Source: Megalobrama amblycephala (lineage: Eukaryota > Chordata > Actinopteri > Cypriniformes > Xenocyprididae). Taken from it: 64,000 bases of DNA. Shown here piece by piece: positions 31,803-42,140 of the stretch. The stretch spans positions 57,920,147-57,984,146 of the forward strand of contig NC_063050.1 in assembly GCF_018812025.1 (NCBI RefSeq), written 5' to 3'. Position 1 is the first letter of the stretch. The number at the start of each line of letters is the position of its first letter. Both the position numbers and the translations under genes were made by a program. The notes beneath the pieces are model-generated. The model made no database searches. It saw nothing but the letters and a program-made list of their open reading frames with translations, and had not been told where the DNA came from.

Positions 31803-34766
31803 TCATTGCAGCTGGTGGTGAGCTGAGTCCCAGACCCTCTCGCTCTCTCGGAACCAGTAATCCACTGCCGGAACGTTAGATGGTTCCCCGGTCCAGGGGA
31901 ACAGTGGGGGTTGGTAGCCGAGTACGCACTGGAATGGAGTGAGTCCTGTAGTCGACTGCCGGAGAGAGTTCTGGGCGTACTCGGCCCAACCCAAAAACTG
32001 GTTCCAAGAGTCCTGGTGGTCATGACAGAAGGTACGGAGGAAGCGGCCGATCTCCTGGACCTTCCTTTCCGTCTGCCCGTTCGACTGCGGATGGTACCCC
32101 GATGTTAGACTGACGGCCACACCTAGGAGTGAGTGGAATGCTTTCCATACCCTGGAGATGAATTGGGGTACTCTGTCCGATTCAATGTCCTCAGGTATTC
32201 CGAAATACCTGAACACGTGGTTGAAGAGCATTTCTGCTGTTTCCATGGCTGTGGGTAATCCTCTTAGTGGAATGAGACGACAGGATTTGGAGAAACGATC
32301 TATGATGACTAGGATGCAGGTATTTCCATCAGAAGCAGGAAGGTCCGTTATGAAATCCACCCCTAGGTGTGACCAAGGTCGGTTGGGAACGGGCAGAGGA
32401 AGGAGTTTCCCAGCTGGCAGATGACGAGGACTTTTGGAGATGGCGCACTCCCGACAGCCCTGCACGTACCTTCTGACATTGGCTGCCATCCCTGGCCACC
32501 AGAAGCGTTCTTTCAGCAACGAGAGGGTTTCATTGGCCCCCGGGTGACCAGTGCCTAGTGACGTGTGAGCTGAGTGGATGGTTGGAGTGCGTTGTGTCCG
32601 GGTGATGTAAAGCAAGCCAGGTGGACAGCCCGGCGGAGGGTTCGTGGAGGCATTGGAGGAGGGAATGGTCTCTTCTGACCAAGTGATGGGGCTTACGATG
32701 AGTGAGCTCGGGATGATAGGCTCAGGTTCTTCCGTTTTCTCTTCAGGAGCATGGAGACGGGAGAGAGCATCCGCTTTTGTGTTCTTTGAGCCAGGTCGAT
32801 AGGAGATGGTGTAGTTAAACCGGGAGAAGAACATGGCCCAACGAGCTTGTCTTGGGTTCAACCTTTTTGCAGCATGGAGATATTCTAGTTTTTTGTGATC
32901 TGTCAGAACCAGGAATGCATGTTTGGCTCCCTCCAGCCAATGCCTCCACTCTTCCAGAGCAAGCTTCACAGCGAGGAGTTCCCTGTCACCGATGTCGTAG
33001 TTGACTTCCACCGGGCTGAGCTTGTGGGAGAAGAAGGCGCATGGGTGGAGTCTACTTGGTGTCCCCTGCTGCTGTGACAACACCGCTCCCACTCCGGTGG
33101 TAGAGGCGTCCACCTCTACGATGAAGGGCAGCTCTGGATCGGGGTGGACGAGTAAGGGAGCGGTGGTGAAGGCTTCCTTCAGACGGTTGAAGGCGTTGGT
33201 GGCTGCTGAATTCCAGGACAGAGACTTGGGCTTATTTCTGAGGAGACTGGTGAGAGGATGGGTGATGGAGCTGTAGTCTTTGATAAATCGGCGATAGAAG
33301 TTTGCAAATCCAAGGAAGCGTTGCAACTCTTTAATGGTTGAGGGTTCTGGCCAGGTTTTGATGGATTCCACCTTCCTCTCGTCCATCCGGATGCCACTGT
33401 GGTCAATGATGTATCCCAGGAATGACACTGTAGGCTGATGGAAAGAGCACTTTTCCGCTTTGAGGAACAGGTGGAATTGACGTAGGCGGGTGAGGACCTC
33501 CGCAACGTGTCGGCGATGTTCGGCCTGGCTCCGGGAGTAGATGAGTATGTCGCCGATGTATACTAGGACGAAGCGATGGAGAAACTCCCGGAGCACCTCA
33601 TGGATGAAGTCCTGGAATACGGAGGGGGCGTTGACCAGGCCATACGGCATCACGAGGTACTCATAGTGGCCAGTAGGAGTAATGAAGACGGTCTTCCACT
33701 CGTCCCCCTCACGTATCCGGATGAGGTTATACACGCTGCGGAGGTCCAACTTCGTGAACACAGTGGCACCACGGAGATGTTCCAGGGCCGCTGGGACGAG
33801 AGGAAGGGGATATCTGAATTTCACGGTGATCTTGTTGAGTGAGCGATAGTCGATACAGGGCCGCAAGCCTCCGTCCTTTTTAGCCACGAAGAAGAAGCTG
33901 GAAGCAGCAGGGGAAGTAGACGGTCGGATGTATCCTTGAGCGAGGGCCTCCTTGATGTAATCCTCCATGGCCTTCTCCTCCGGGATAGATAGTGGGTAGA
34001 TCTTACCCTTTGGCACTGGTTCACCCGGAAGCAGATCGATGGCACAGTCCCATGGCCGGTGTGGAGGCAGCTTGGAAGCCCTTTGTGGGCAGAAGACATC
34101 GCTGAAGGGGGCGTAACATTTGGGAATGTCGATGGAGCGTTTCTCAACGGGGCTCTCGATGGATGTTGCACAGAGAGAGAGAACAGAAGGTGGAGTTCGT
34201 GGTACAGGAAGTTCAGCCAGGCACCGAGAGAAACAGGTTTCGCCCCACTTCAGGATTTCGCCCGTCTTCCAGGAGATGGTAGGATTATGCTGCTCCAACC
34301 AGGGGCGCCCCAGAACCACGTCAGCGGTGGAATCCTCCAGAACCAGCAGATGTAATTCCTCTTGATGTAGAAGGCCGACTTGCAACTTGAGAGGTCCTGC
34401 CACTGTATGGACGTGCTTACGGCTGAGAGGCTTGCCAGTTATGGAGTTGATCTGGTAGATCGTTGGAGACGGAGAGGTCTTGAGATGAAGCTGCCGGCAG
34501 AGGGCGCCGGAGACGAAATTGCCGGCTGACCCTGAGTCGAGGAGCGCAACCACTGTAAGGGAGACATCAGCGGCAGTAAGATTGACGACAGTGGTGAGTG
34601 GTTTAATTTTCTGAATAGAAGGGATGATGGCACTCACCATGGGTCGAGGAGGTCGTGTGGGGCACGCAGCAATCGCATGCCCGGGGGCGCTACAATACAA
34701 ACACAGGTTCAGGGTCAGCCGACGATGTTGCTCGGAGGGAGTTAAACGAGAGTTTTCTATATCCAT
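31803..34766 (-). CDS. pol: chromovirus pol: protease, RT, RNase H, integrase
   Basis: A 987-residue frame. A CCHC zinc knuckle ([14 protein letters not shown]) lies near residue 23. The protease motif LLDSGSAG is near residue 76, and RT motifs begin with [20 protein letters not shown]. The catalytic RT box reads [10 protein letters not shown] near residue 402, where YIDD is expected, so the first aspartate is missing. RNase H is present ([32 protein letters not shown]). Integrase has its HHCC finger near residues 735-775 and D, D, E near residues 803, 862 and 897 ([23 protein letters not shown]). The second D box reads SDRVPQF where SDRGPQF is usual. The copy is full length but very unlikely to be active. 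Confidence 0.93.
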   Translation of the reverse strand: MDIENSRLTPSEQHRRLTLNLCLYCSAPGHAIAACPTRPPRPMVSAIIPSIQKIKPLTTVVNLTAADVSLTVVALLDSGSAGNFVSGALCRQLHLKTSPSPTIYQINSITGKPLSRKHVHTVAGPLKLQVGLLHQEELHLLVLEDSTADVVLGRPWLEQHNPTISWKTGEILKWGETCFSRCLAELPVPRTPPSVLSLCATSIESPVEKRSIDIPKCYAPFSDVFCPQRASKLPPHRPWDCAIDLLPGEPVPKGKIYPLSIPEEKAMEDYIKEALAQGYIRPSTSPAASSFFFVAKKDGGLRPCIDYRSLNKITVKFRYPLPLVPAALEHLRGATVFTKLDLRSVYNLIRIREGDEWKTVFITPTGHYEYLVMPYGLVNAPSVFQDFIHEVLREFLHRFVLVYIGDILIYSRSQAEHRRHVAEVLTRLRQFHLFLKAEKCSFHQPTVSFLGYIIDHSGIRMDERKVESIKTWPEPSTIKELQRFLGFANFYRRFIKDYSSITHPLTSLLRNKPKSLSWNSAATNAFNRLKEAFTTAPLLVHPDPELPFIVEVDASTTGVGAVLSQQQGTPSRLHPCAFFSHKLSPVEVNYDIGDRELLAVKLALEEWRHWLEGAKHAFLVLTDHKKLEYLHAAKRLNPRQARWAMFFSRFNYTISYRPGSKNTKADALSRLHAPEEKTEEPEPIIPSSLIVSPITWSEETIPSSNASTNPPPGCPPGLLYITRTQRTPTIHSAHTSLGTGHPGANETLSLLKERFWWPGMAANVRRYVQGCRECAISKSPRHLPAGKLLPLPVPNRPWSHLGVDFITDLPASDGNTCILVIIDRFSKSCRLIPLRGLPTAMETAEMLFNHVFRYFGIPEDIESDRVPQFISRVWKAFHSLLGVAVSLTSGYHPQSNGQTERKVQEIGRFLRTFCHDHQDSWNQFLGWAEYAQNSLRQSTTGLTPFQCVLGYQPPLFPWTGEPSNVPAVDYWFRESERVWDSAHHQLQ

Positions 34767-34799
34767 GGGTTCGTTGGCTGGTTCTGGGGAGCTGACGGG

Positions 34800-35510
34800 T
34801 TAGGACCGGCAGAGGAGCATGTTGGGAAGTGACTGGTCCTGGTGCTCTTGGAGGCAAGCCTGCATATGAGTGGCGCAGCGGATGGAAAGCTGGATGAACT
34901 TCTCGAGGCCGATGGAATCCTCGTATGCAGCGAGATGCAGCCGTACCCGAGGTTCCAATCCTTGACGATATGTGGTTATCAGAGCTTGTTCGTTCCATCC
35001 GCTAACAGCAGCAAGCGTCCTGAATTGCAAAGCATAATCGTAAATAGACATAGAGCCTTGTTTAAGATTGTAGAGTTTCTCACCAGCTGATGAATCTGTA
35101 ATCGGCTTCCCGAACACCTCCCGGAAATGGGAAATAAACACAGAGTAGGATTGCGTGACTGCACCGTGTTGTGACCAGATGGAATCGGCCCATTTTAATG
35201 CTTTGCCGCTTAACTGGGAGATGAGGAAGGCGATTTTGGAGGTATCGCTCGGGTACAGGTGCGGCTGCATCTCCAGGACCAGTTCGCACTGCAGCAGGAA
35301 TCCGCTGCAGTCCTCCGCCGATCCTGAGTAGGGCACTGGTTTGGCCATGGGACTGGCGTAAAACGGCGGTGAGGGAGAGCTGGTGGTGTTGACAGAGGTG
35401 TTCGCTGGTGCAGGTGAAGGAGAAGTGGCTGGAGATGGTGACGGTGGATTGGTGGTAAGAGTTCGCCGAAGCGCATCCACCAGGGCTTGGAATGGGTCAG
35501 GCTGGCTCAT
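34800..35510 (-). CDS. gag: chromovirus gag
   Basis: Minus-strand frame; I take the start as MSQPDPFQALVDALRR at 35510, although the frame opens 14 codons earlier. A proline/serine-rich linker follows. Then comes a capsid-like domain (DCSGFLLQCELVLEMQPHLY, AFLISQLSGKALKWADSIWS, LYNLKQGSMSIYDYALQFRT). It ends at a TAA at 34800-34802, and pol continues in the same frame from there. Either stop read-through or a mutated sense codon would explain the layout. The related Gypsy at 45,4xx reads a sense codon at the matching place, favouring mutation. Confidence 0.88.
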   Translation of the reverse strand: MSQPDPFQALVDALRRTLTTNPPSPSPATSPSPAPANTSVNTTSSPSPPFYASPMAKPVPYSGSAEDCSGFLLQCELVLEMQPHLYPSDTSKIAFLISQLSGKALKWADSIWSQHGAVTQSYSVFISHFREVFGKPITDSSAGEKLYNLKQGSMSIYDYALQFRTLAAVSGWNEQALITTYRQGLEPRVRLHLAAYEDSIGLEKFIQLSIRCATHMQACLQEHQDQSLPNMLLCRS

Positions 35511-35539
35511 ACTGGGTCTGCGGTATTGGTCCGGTCTTC

Positions 35540-35980
35540 TGTTACGGTACACAGGAGTCAGACACAGATGTAAACAGGTAACTGTAGTTTTATTGACACC
35601 AGTAGAGCAAGGAGCAGTGAACAGGTAAGCAGTGATGAATTAATAGATGAATGGATAAATAGAATGGAGATAGTTACTGTCCTTTTCCTTTCCTGGAGTT
35701 TGGAGATCGCTGGAGATGGCTGGAGCGCTCACACACAGAAGACGAGGCACACAGAGGGAAGGAGACACGCTGGAGACAGGTAAGTATGGAGCAAGGAGTC
35801 CTTGAGGTAAGCATTAACATGAGTATATGCAAACGAGACCGGACATGGAGTGCTGTGTGTGTGTGCTCTTTATGGTGCTGTTGATGAGTGCAATGATGAG
35901 GTGCAGGTGGTAGTGATCAGTACTCTGGGGATGGTGTGCGCTGTGATTGGTGGATGTTGGAACCTGACGTGTCTGTGACA
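35540..35980 (-). repeat. chromovirus 5' LTR (441 bp)
   Basis: Same termini as the 3' LTR, followed by the GTTAT duplication at 35981-35985. Confidence 0.93.
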
Positions 35981-35985
35981 GTTAT

Positions 35986-36300
35986 ATTAATAGAGGATAA
36001 TTGCGATTAGCATCTCTCCATAGACATCCATGTTAAAGTTAGCTTAAATGCTTATTAGCCCTGTCAGTCTCATTATATCTTATGTGATAGCTATATATGT
36101 TAGACTTGAGTTGTATATTCATGTATATGTATATATGGGCAGTTTGTAAAGCCATATTATTATGTTTTCACAGTTTTACAAAAAAGATTGGAAAGATCAT
36201 TACTAAAAGGCCTTTCTCTACTCCGGTTTCCTGGGTCTTTATTTCATGGATCTTATGTTAGCTATCTGCTACGCTAACCTGTTAAAGCAAGAGCAGAATA
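35986..36300 (+). repeat. BEL 5' LTR, second part
   Basis: Resumes with ATTAATAGAGGATAATTGCG and ends GCAGAATA, matching the end of the 3' LTR. A few small indels separate the two copies. Confidence 0.92.
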
Positions 36301-36391
36301 GTAAAAAGACTTAAAATTCAGTCTGCTATCAAAGAACAGAGAGTTATCAATGCTGCAACCCAGAAGCTCAGCATAGATTCAACAATCTATC

Positions 36392-37765
36392 ATGGAGGAA
36401 AAAAGTGAAGAAAAACCTCTGCTATGTACAGAAGATGGTCAGTCTCAGTACTCCTACTATTCCAAACACTCAACCCGTTCTAGTCGCACCTCATCACACA
36501 TTTCTGCTGCCACGAGAGCTAGAGCTAAAGCGGAAGCTGCAAAAGTCAAAGCATCATATGCACAAAAAGAAGCAGACATGCTAATAAAGCAGGCATGGAT
36601 AGAAGCAGAAGAATTTAAGAAAAAAACTGAGCTTGAAGTGGAATTGAAACGGAGGGCAACTGAGTTACAGGCCAACCTCAAAGCACTGAAAATACAGGGC
36701 GCTGCTGAAGCAGCTATTACGGAGGCTGAAATCCTTGAAGCAGCTTATGAGGAAGAAGTTGGAAAACCAACACAGCAGAATGTGACCAAATTAGCTCCGT
36801 ATCACTCACATCAACGCATTAGTGAGTATGTGCAACAACATTCTCAGGAGCATGGGGATCAACAGTCTCAACTCATGGAACCACAACCCATCTTTTCACC
36901 AGAGCACCAGCCAAACATAGACAACGGTGTTACAGATAATCGTAGAATCCAAACACACAGTTCAGGAGAATGTAGCGATGTCATGTTCCAAGAATTACCA
37001 GCACTACGCCAGAGCACGAGCACAGCCTACGCTCAGCAAAGCCATTAAAGCCCTTTGAAGTTCTACCAGGATGAACGCAACCCTCTACAGATTCACATCC
37101 CACAATCTAAAAGTAAAACCTATTTCATGCCCTCTAGAACATCCCTGCATGATCAGTCAGACACAACAGACTTAGCCAGATACCTGATTCGCAAAGAAAT
37201 AGTTAGCTCTGGGCTCCTAAAGTTTGACGATAAACCAGAAAACTACTGGGCCTGGAAAGCTTCCTTTGTCAACTCCACCAGTGATCTGAACTTAACCCCC
37301 AGGGAAGAGTTAGATTTACTAACTAAATGGCTGGGACCACAGTCTGCAGAACAGGCCAAACGCATCCATGCAGTTCACATCAATAATGCCAGCTCAGAAA
37401 TCAAAATGGTGTGGCAGAGATTGGAAGAATGTTATGGATCAGCAGAAATGATAGAAAACGCTCTGCTTAAGAAGTTAGAGGAGTTTCCAAAAATATCAAA
37501 CAAGGACAACGAGAAGCTGTGGGAACTAGGGGACCTGTTGCTAGAGCTGGAAGCAGCTAGGAAAGATGGATTCTTACCTGGATTATCTTACCTCAACACA
37601 CCACGGGGAGTCAATCCCATCGCGCAGAAGCTCCCCTATAACCTTCTGGAGAAATGGATCTCATTTGGCTCTAAATATAAAGAAGACCATCAGGTTCAAT
37701 ATCCCCTCTTTTGCGTCTTTGTAAAATTCATCAGAGACCATGAGTGGTTCAGTCAAGACGGATAA
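36392..37765 (+). pseudogene. gag: BEL gag
   Basis: Two consecutive frames (36392-37048 and 37055-37765) form one gag broken by a stop at about 37046. The N-terminal part is a highly charged, alanine-rich coiled coil (ARAKAEAAKVKASYAQKEAD and following). The second part has the BEL gag capsid region (SSGLLKFDDKPENYWAWKAS, WLGPQSAEQAKRI, MIENALLKKLEEFPKI), which corresponds to the DUF1759 family. A frameshift near 37745 leads into the zinc-finger region. Gag packages the element RNA in virus-like particles. Confidence 0.85.
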
Positions 37766-38270
37766 ACCTCTGAAATACACCAAACCATCTGTGTTCACCA
37801 GGAAGACTGAGGTTTCTTCAGAAAGTGGTGATAAGCAAAACATTGTAGAGAAAAAGGTTGAGGATCCAGATAGATTATGTCCATTACATAATAAGCCCCA
37901 TCCTCTAAGAAAATGTTGTGGCTTTCGCAGCAAGACCTTAGATGAACGAAAAGCATACCTCAAGGAGAAACGTATCTGTTTCAAGTGTTGTGCCTCAACA
38001 AGTCACCTCGCCAAAAACTGTGACAAATCTGTGCAGTGCAAAGAGTGTAACAGCAACAAACACTTAGCAGCACTTCACCCAGGGCCAGTGCCATGGAAGA
38101 CATTGAGCTCTGCTGTTAATGAAGATCACGGCGGGGAGCAGCAGGAAGATGAGACTCCAGAGGTTGTCAAAGTGCACAGAGGTCTGTGGGGACTCATTTG
38201 GCTCTTGATCATGCGCCAAAATATGTTTGGTCCGAGTCTACCCTGCAGGACAAAGAGAAAGAGCTGTTAA
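37740..38270 (+). CDS. BEL gag zinc-knuckle region
   Basis: This contains cysteine/histidine clusters LCPLHNKPHPLRKC, CFKCCASTSHLAKNC (a CCHC knuckle) and CKECNSNKHLAALH in the spacing typical of BEL nucleocapsid. The frame is shifted relative to gag upstream and to protease downstream. In an intact element all would be one ORF. Confidence 0.82.
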   Translation: MSGSVKTDKPLKYTKPSVFTRKTEVSSESGDKQNIVEKKVEDPDRLCPLHNKPHPLRKCCGFRSKTLDERKAYLKEKRICFKCCASTSHLAKNCDKSVQCKECNSNKHLAALHPGPVPWKTLSSAVNEDHGGEQQEDETPEVVKVHRGLWGLIWLLIMRQNMFGPSLPCRTKRKSC

Positions 38271-39333
38271 AGCATACGCTGTCCTTGATGAGCAGAGTAA
38301 TAAGTCCCTGGCCAAGACCGAGCTATTCGACCTTTTGGGCATTGGAGAAAATGCTGCACCATACACCCTTAGAACGTGCTCAGGGATTGTGGAAACATCA
38401 GGACGACGTGCAAGCAACCTCATAGTTGAGTCAATAGATGGAAAAGTACAGATCTCGCTTCCATCACTCATAGAGTGTGAAATGATGCCAGACAACCGTT
38501 CAGAGATCCCCTCACCAGAAATAGCACATCATTATTCTCACCTCAAGCCAGTGGTGGATAAAATCCCAGCCATTGATCCAGATGCAGCCATTCTTCTTCT
38601 ACTCAGCAGAGACATACTGCGCGTACACAAAGTACGTAAACAGTATGATGGACCCAACAATGCACCATACGCTCAACAACTTGACCTCGGCTGGGTCATT
38701 GTTGGTGAAGTATTTCTCAGAGGAGCCCACAAGCCTAGCAGCGTTAATGTTTACAGGATTGATGTCTTACCTACTGGGCATACGTCTTTCCTTAAATCAT
38801 GTCATAGTGTTATTCACATCCAAGAAAAGTTTGACAAGAGGAGATCAACCCACGGCATACAAACCTTGAAAGAGATGGACATGCTGGCAGGTGACACCGA
38901 TGATCTTGGAAGCACAGTATTCAAAAGAACAAAAGAGGATGAGAAAATAGCTTTGTCTATTGAAGATCAAGCCTTCCTTGAGATCATGGAAAAAAACGTC
39001 CACATGAATGATGAGAATAGTTGGGTGGCTCCCTTACCATTCCATTCCTCAAGGCACCGTCTCCCAAATAATAGGGAGCAAGCAGTCAAACGTCTCTCAT
39101 CTCTGTGTCGCACACTGGAAAGAAAGCCAGACATGAAAAAACAATATATGGATTTCATGCAGAAAATTTTTGAGTCAAACCAGGCAGAACTAGCTCCGCC
39201 ATTGAAAGAGAATCAAGAGTGCTGGTATCTACCAACATTGGTGTCTACCACCCTAAGAAACCAGACCAAATACGGGTGGTGTTTGACTCTAGTGCCAGGT
39301 ACGAAGGTGTCTCCCTCAACGACATCCTCTTGA
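38227..39333 (+). CDS. pol: BEL aspartic protease and RT N-terminal region
   Basis: The start contains the retropepsin-type site AYAVLDEQSNKSLAKTELFD (DEQ/DDQ in BEL proteases), followed by the DUF1758-like LIVESIDGKVQISLPSLIEC. Then come DAAILLLLSRDILRVHKV and QLDLGWVIVGEVFL. The end (HRLPNNREQAVKRLSSLCRT, the A17-type linker) leads into RT. A frameshift near 39220-39330 separates it from the RT core frame. Confidence 0.83.
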   Translation: MVRVYPAGQRERAVKAYAVLDEQSNKSLAKTELFDLLGIGENAAPYTLRTCSGIVETSGRRASNLIVESIDGKVQISLPSLIECEMMPDNRSEIPSPEIAHHYSHLKPVVDKIPAIDPDAAILLLLSRDILRVHKVRKQYDGPNNAPYAQQLDLGWVIVGEVFLRGAHKPSSVNVYRIDVLPTGHTSFLKSCHSVIHIQEKFDKRRSTHGIQTLKEMDMLAGDTDDLGSTVFKRTKEDEKIALSIEDQAFLEIMEKNVHMNDENSWVAPLPFHSSRHRLPNNREQAVKRLSSLCRTLERKPDMKKQYMDFMQKIFESNQAELAPPLKENQECWYLPTLVSTTLRNQTKYGWCLTLVPGTKVSPSTTSS

Positions 39334-39947
39334 AGGGACCAGACCTCAATAACACTCTTCTTGGCGTCCTTCTTCGTTTCCGCAGGGAGCCTTTTGCAGT
39401 CACAGCAGATGTGCAACAGATGTTTTACTGTTTCACAGTATGTGAGGAACACCGTGATTTCCTAAGGTTTTTGTGGTTCAAAGATAACGACTTCACCAAA
39501 CCTGTGACTGAATACCGAATGACAGTACATGTATTCGGTAACAGCCCTTCACCAGCTGTGGCCATTTATGGTTTGAGGCGGGCAGCACAAGAAGGACAAA
39601 AAGAATATGGCAAGGATGCTGAGCAGTTTGTCATACAGAACTTTTATGTAGATGATGGACTCGCTTCATTCTCCACTGCAGAAGAAGCCATCAACATTCT
39701 AAAAAGAACAAGGGAGATGTTAGCTGAGTCAAGTATCATGTTGCACAAGATAGCATCAAACAGCAGCACTGTTATGAATGCTTTCCCATCTGAAGATCGT
39801 GCCAAAGATCTTAAGGATCTGGATCTGTCATCTGACCCTTTGCCGCTCCAACGCAGTCTGGGCCTCAGATGGGACCTACAAACAGACAGCTTCTCCTTCT
39901 GCGTGTCTGATGAGGAAAAGCCATTCACTAGAAGGGGCATCCAATAG
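39219..39947 (+). CDS. pol: BEL reverse transcriptase
   Basis: This 242-residue frame spans the RT fingers and palm: IRVVFDSSARYEGVSLNDIL, TADVQQMFYCFTVCEEHRDF, TVHVFGNSPSPAVAIYGLRR and the catalytic box FYVDDGLAS near residue 145, which is intact. It breaks down after FCVSDEEKPFTRRGIQ. The following linker (39948-40223) has lost the frame and probably some sequence. Confidence 0.88.
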   Translation: MLVSTNIGVYHPKKPDQIRVVFDSSARYEGVSLNDILLKGPDLNNTLLGVLLRFRREPFAVTADVQQMFYCFTVCEEHRDFLRFLWFKDNDFTKPVTEYRMTVHVFGNSPSPAVAIYGLRRAAQEGQKEYGKDAEQFVIQNFYVDDGLASFSTAEEAINILKRTREMLAESSIMLHKIASNSSTVMNAFPSEDRAKDLKDLDLSSDPLPLQRSLGLRWDLQTDSFSFCVSDEEKPFTRRGIQ

Positions 39948-40223
39948 TTTCGACTTGGGGGTGGCACCAATTAAGATTCAGGGAAAGGCTTTGGTGAGAG
40001 TCATTAGAAGAGTATGACACTCAATCCAGAAGACAAAATAATTCAGTGGAAAGGGGTTCGTGAACTTAAGCACCAATCCAGAGGACCTACCTTTCTGTTT
40101 CTCTGCGATTCAGAGAAATTTGTGTCTTCGCGGGCATCGACTCTAAATCCGCTGGCTTTGCCATTGTCAGAAGGACACAGAGTTCATCAGATATCTCATT
40201 GCGCACAGACTGTGTGAGCTGTC

Positions 40224-40514
40224 TTGGCAACAGAGCTTGCACTGATAATGGATGAAATCGATGTGGATATCCATACAGTCAAGTTCTACATGGACAGCAG
40301 GATTGTACTTGGCTACATTCATAACACGTCCAGGAACTTCTATGTCTATGTCACAAACAGAGTGACAAGAATCAGGAAATCCTTACACCCTACTCAGTGG
40401 CACTACATCAGCACCAGCCATAATCGTGCGGATCACGGATCCAGGTCTGTCCCAGCCGCTCTCCTAAAGGACACCAACTGGTTTACAGGTCCAGCTTTTC
40501 TGACGAGAGCTTAG
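40224..40514 (+). CDS. pol: BEL RNase H-region fragment
   Basis: This contains the RNase H-like motif VKFYMDSRIVLGYIHNTSRN and WHYISTSHNRADHGSR, the conserved end of the domain in BEL elements. It is continuous in frame with the integrase after one stop (TAG at 40512-40514). Confidence 0.8.
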   Translation: MATELALIMDEIDVDIHTVKFYMDSRIVLGYIHNTSRNFYVYVTNRVTRIRKSLHPTQWHYISTSHNRADHGSRSVPAALLKDTNWFTGPAFLTRA

Positions 40515-42113
40515 TTGGATGAGTCTCCTCAGCCAGAGATATTTGATCTTCTACATCCAGAGTCTGATGCAGAAATTCGCCCTCAAGTTTCAACCTACGC
40601 TACAAAAGTTAAAGGTGGAGGTATCGGCTCATATCGGTTTAGTAGATTCTCCAGTTGGAAATCACTTACCCGTGCAACAGTCAGACTCATTCAAAGAGCC
40701 AGAGCCTGCTCCAAAAATACAGACCACAAACAGAGAATGGGTGAGCTTCCCCAAGCAAAACTCATAATTATAAAAAGTTTGCAACAGGACTTCATTAAAC
40801 AAGAAATTAAAAACCTCTCAAAGGGTGAAGAAGTCTCAAGACACAGTTCAGTCAGAAGTTTGGATCCCATCATTGATGATGATGGTTTGCTGAGAGTTGG
40901 AGGCCGAATATCGTCAGCAGACATGTCCTGGGAAGAACAGCATCCTATTCTTCTTCCAAAAAACCATCATGTCTATACTCTGCTGGTAAGACACTTCCAT
41001 GAACAGGTTGCTCACCAAGGAAGACACTTCACTGAAGGCGCAGTTCGAACAGCTGGACTGTGGATAACAGGAAGTAAGAGATTGGTATCAAGTGTGATTC
41101 ACAAATGTGTGACCTGCAAAACATTAAGAGGAAAGTTGGAAGAACAAAAAATGGCTGACTTGCCTCTGGACAGACTCACTATGGATCCTCCGTTCCCAAA
41201 TGTTGGACTTGACGTCTTCGGACCTTGGACCGTCTCGTCGCGCAGGACCAGAGGTGGTTATGTAGAAAACAAACGCTGGGCAGTTATGTTCACCTGTCTG
41301 AGTACACGAGCGGTGCATATTGAGGTCATAGAGACCATGTCAACCTCCAGCTTCATCAATGCTTTGAGGAGATTTACCGCTATCAGAGGTCCTGTGAGAC
41401 AACTCCGTTCCGATAGGGGTACAAACTTTGTTGGAACCTGTAAAGAACTACAAATAAATACAGAAGATCCTGAGTTGAAAGCTCACTTGCAAGAAAAAAG
41501 TTGCACTTGGACATTCAATCCTCCACACTCCTCTCACATGGGTGGAGTGTGGGAGAGGATTATTGGTGTTGCACGCCGCATTTTGGATGCCATGTTGTTG
41601 AAGGAGAACTGTCGCCTCTCTCATGAAGTACTTGTGACTCTTATGGCTGAAGTCATGGCAATCATGAACGCCCGACCTCTAGTTCCAGTGTCCTCTGATC
41701 CAGGGATGCCAGCTGTTCTCACACCAGCAATGCTGCTCACTCAGAAGATTGACCCAGTATCTGCTCCTCTGGGGAAAATGAATCTCCAAGATCTCTATAG
41801 CAAGCAATGGAGACAAGTCCAAAGCCTCGCTGAAACTTTCTGGAGACGCTGGAAGCAAGAGTACTTGAAGACGCTCCAGATTCGCAAGAAGTGGAGATTA
41901 GAAAGACCGAACCTGCAAGTTGGAGATGTGGTACTCCTTAAAGACACTCAAGTTAAAAGGAATGAGTGGCCCACAGGTGTTATTGTGGAAACTTTCCCCA
42001 GCCGTGATGGCAGGATTCAGAAAGTCAATGTGAGGATCATGAGACAGGGTACTCCCAAGGTGTATTCAAGACCTGTTTCAGAAGTTGTGCTGCTTCTTAG
42101 TAATGGGACATAG
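40515..42113 (+). CDS. pol: BEL integrase, intact frame
   Basis: This is a 532-residue open frame. The N-terminal zinc finger is HFHEQVAHQGRH with CVTC. The catalytic D, D, E lie at about residues 228, 298 and 343 (VGLDVFGPWT, RSDRGTNFVG, MGGVWERIIG). The C-terminal DUF5641-like region (WRQVQSLAETFWRRWKQEYL, LQVGDVVLLKD, WPTGVIVETFPSRDGRIQKV) is complete. It ends 27 bp before the 3' LTR. All catalytic residues are present, unlike the broken gag/RT parts. Confidence 0.93.
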   Translation: MDESPQPEIFDLLHPESDAEIRPQVSTYATKVKGGGIGSYRFSRFSSWKSLTRATVRLIQRARACSKNTDHKQRMGELPQAKLIIIKSLQQDFIKQEIKNLSKGEEVSRHSSVRSLDPIIDDDGLLRVGGRISSADMSWEEQHPILLPKNHHVYTLLVRHFHEQVAHQGRHFTEGAVRTAGLWITGSKRLVSSVIHKCVTCKTLRGKLEEQKMADLPLDRLTMDPPFPNVGLDVFGPWTVSSRRTRGGYVENKRWAVMFTCLSTRAVHIEVIETMSTSSFINALRRFTAIRGPVRQLRSDRGTNFVGTCKELQINTEDPELKAHLQEKSCTWTFNPPHSSHMGGVWERIIGVARRILDAMLLKENCRLSHEVLVTLMAEVMAIMNARPLVPVSSDPGMPAVLTPAMLLTQKIDPVSAPLGKMNLQDLYSKQWRQVQSLAETFWRRWKQEYLKTLQIRKKWRLERPNLQVGDVVLLKDTQVKRNEWPTGVIVETFPSRDGRIQKVNVRIMRQGTPKVYSRPVSEVVLLLSNGT

Positions 42114-42127
42114 TGGTATTATTTAAT

Positions 42128-42140
42128 ACCAGGTGGGGAG
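42128..42140 (+). other. BEL polypurine tract
   Basis: The purine-rich AGGTGGGGAG directly precedes the 3' LTR start TGTTCTG at 42141. Confidence 0.7.

Larger units (their letters stand above)
30762..35980 (-). mobile_element. Gypsy chromovirus inserted in the BEL 5' LTR, TSD GTTAT
   Basis: This is a complete minus-strand element with LTRs at 30762-31235 and 35540-35980 and GTTAT at 30757-30761 and 35981-35985. Gag and pol lie in the same frame, separated by a stop. Pol includes protease, RT, RNase H, integrase and a C-terminal chromodomain. The two LTRs differ by about four substitutions and 33 bp of indels, so it is recent. The pol has inactivating changes. Confidence 0.95.
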
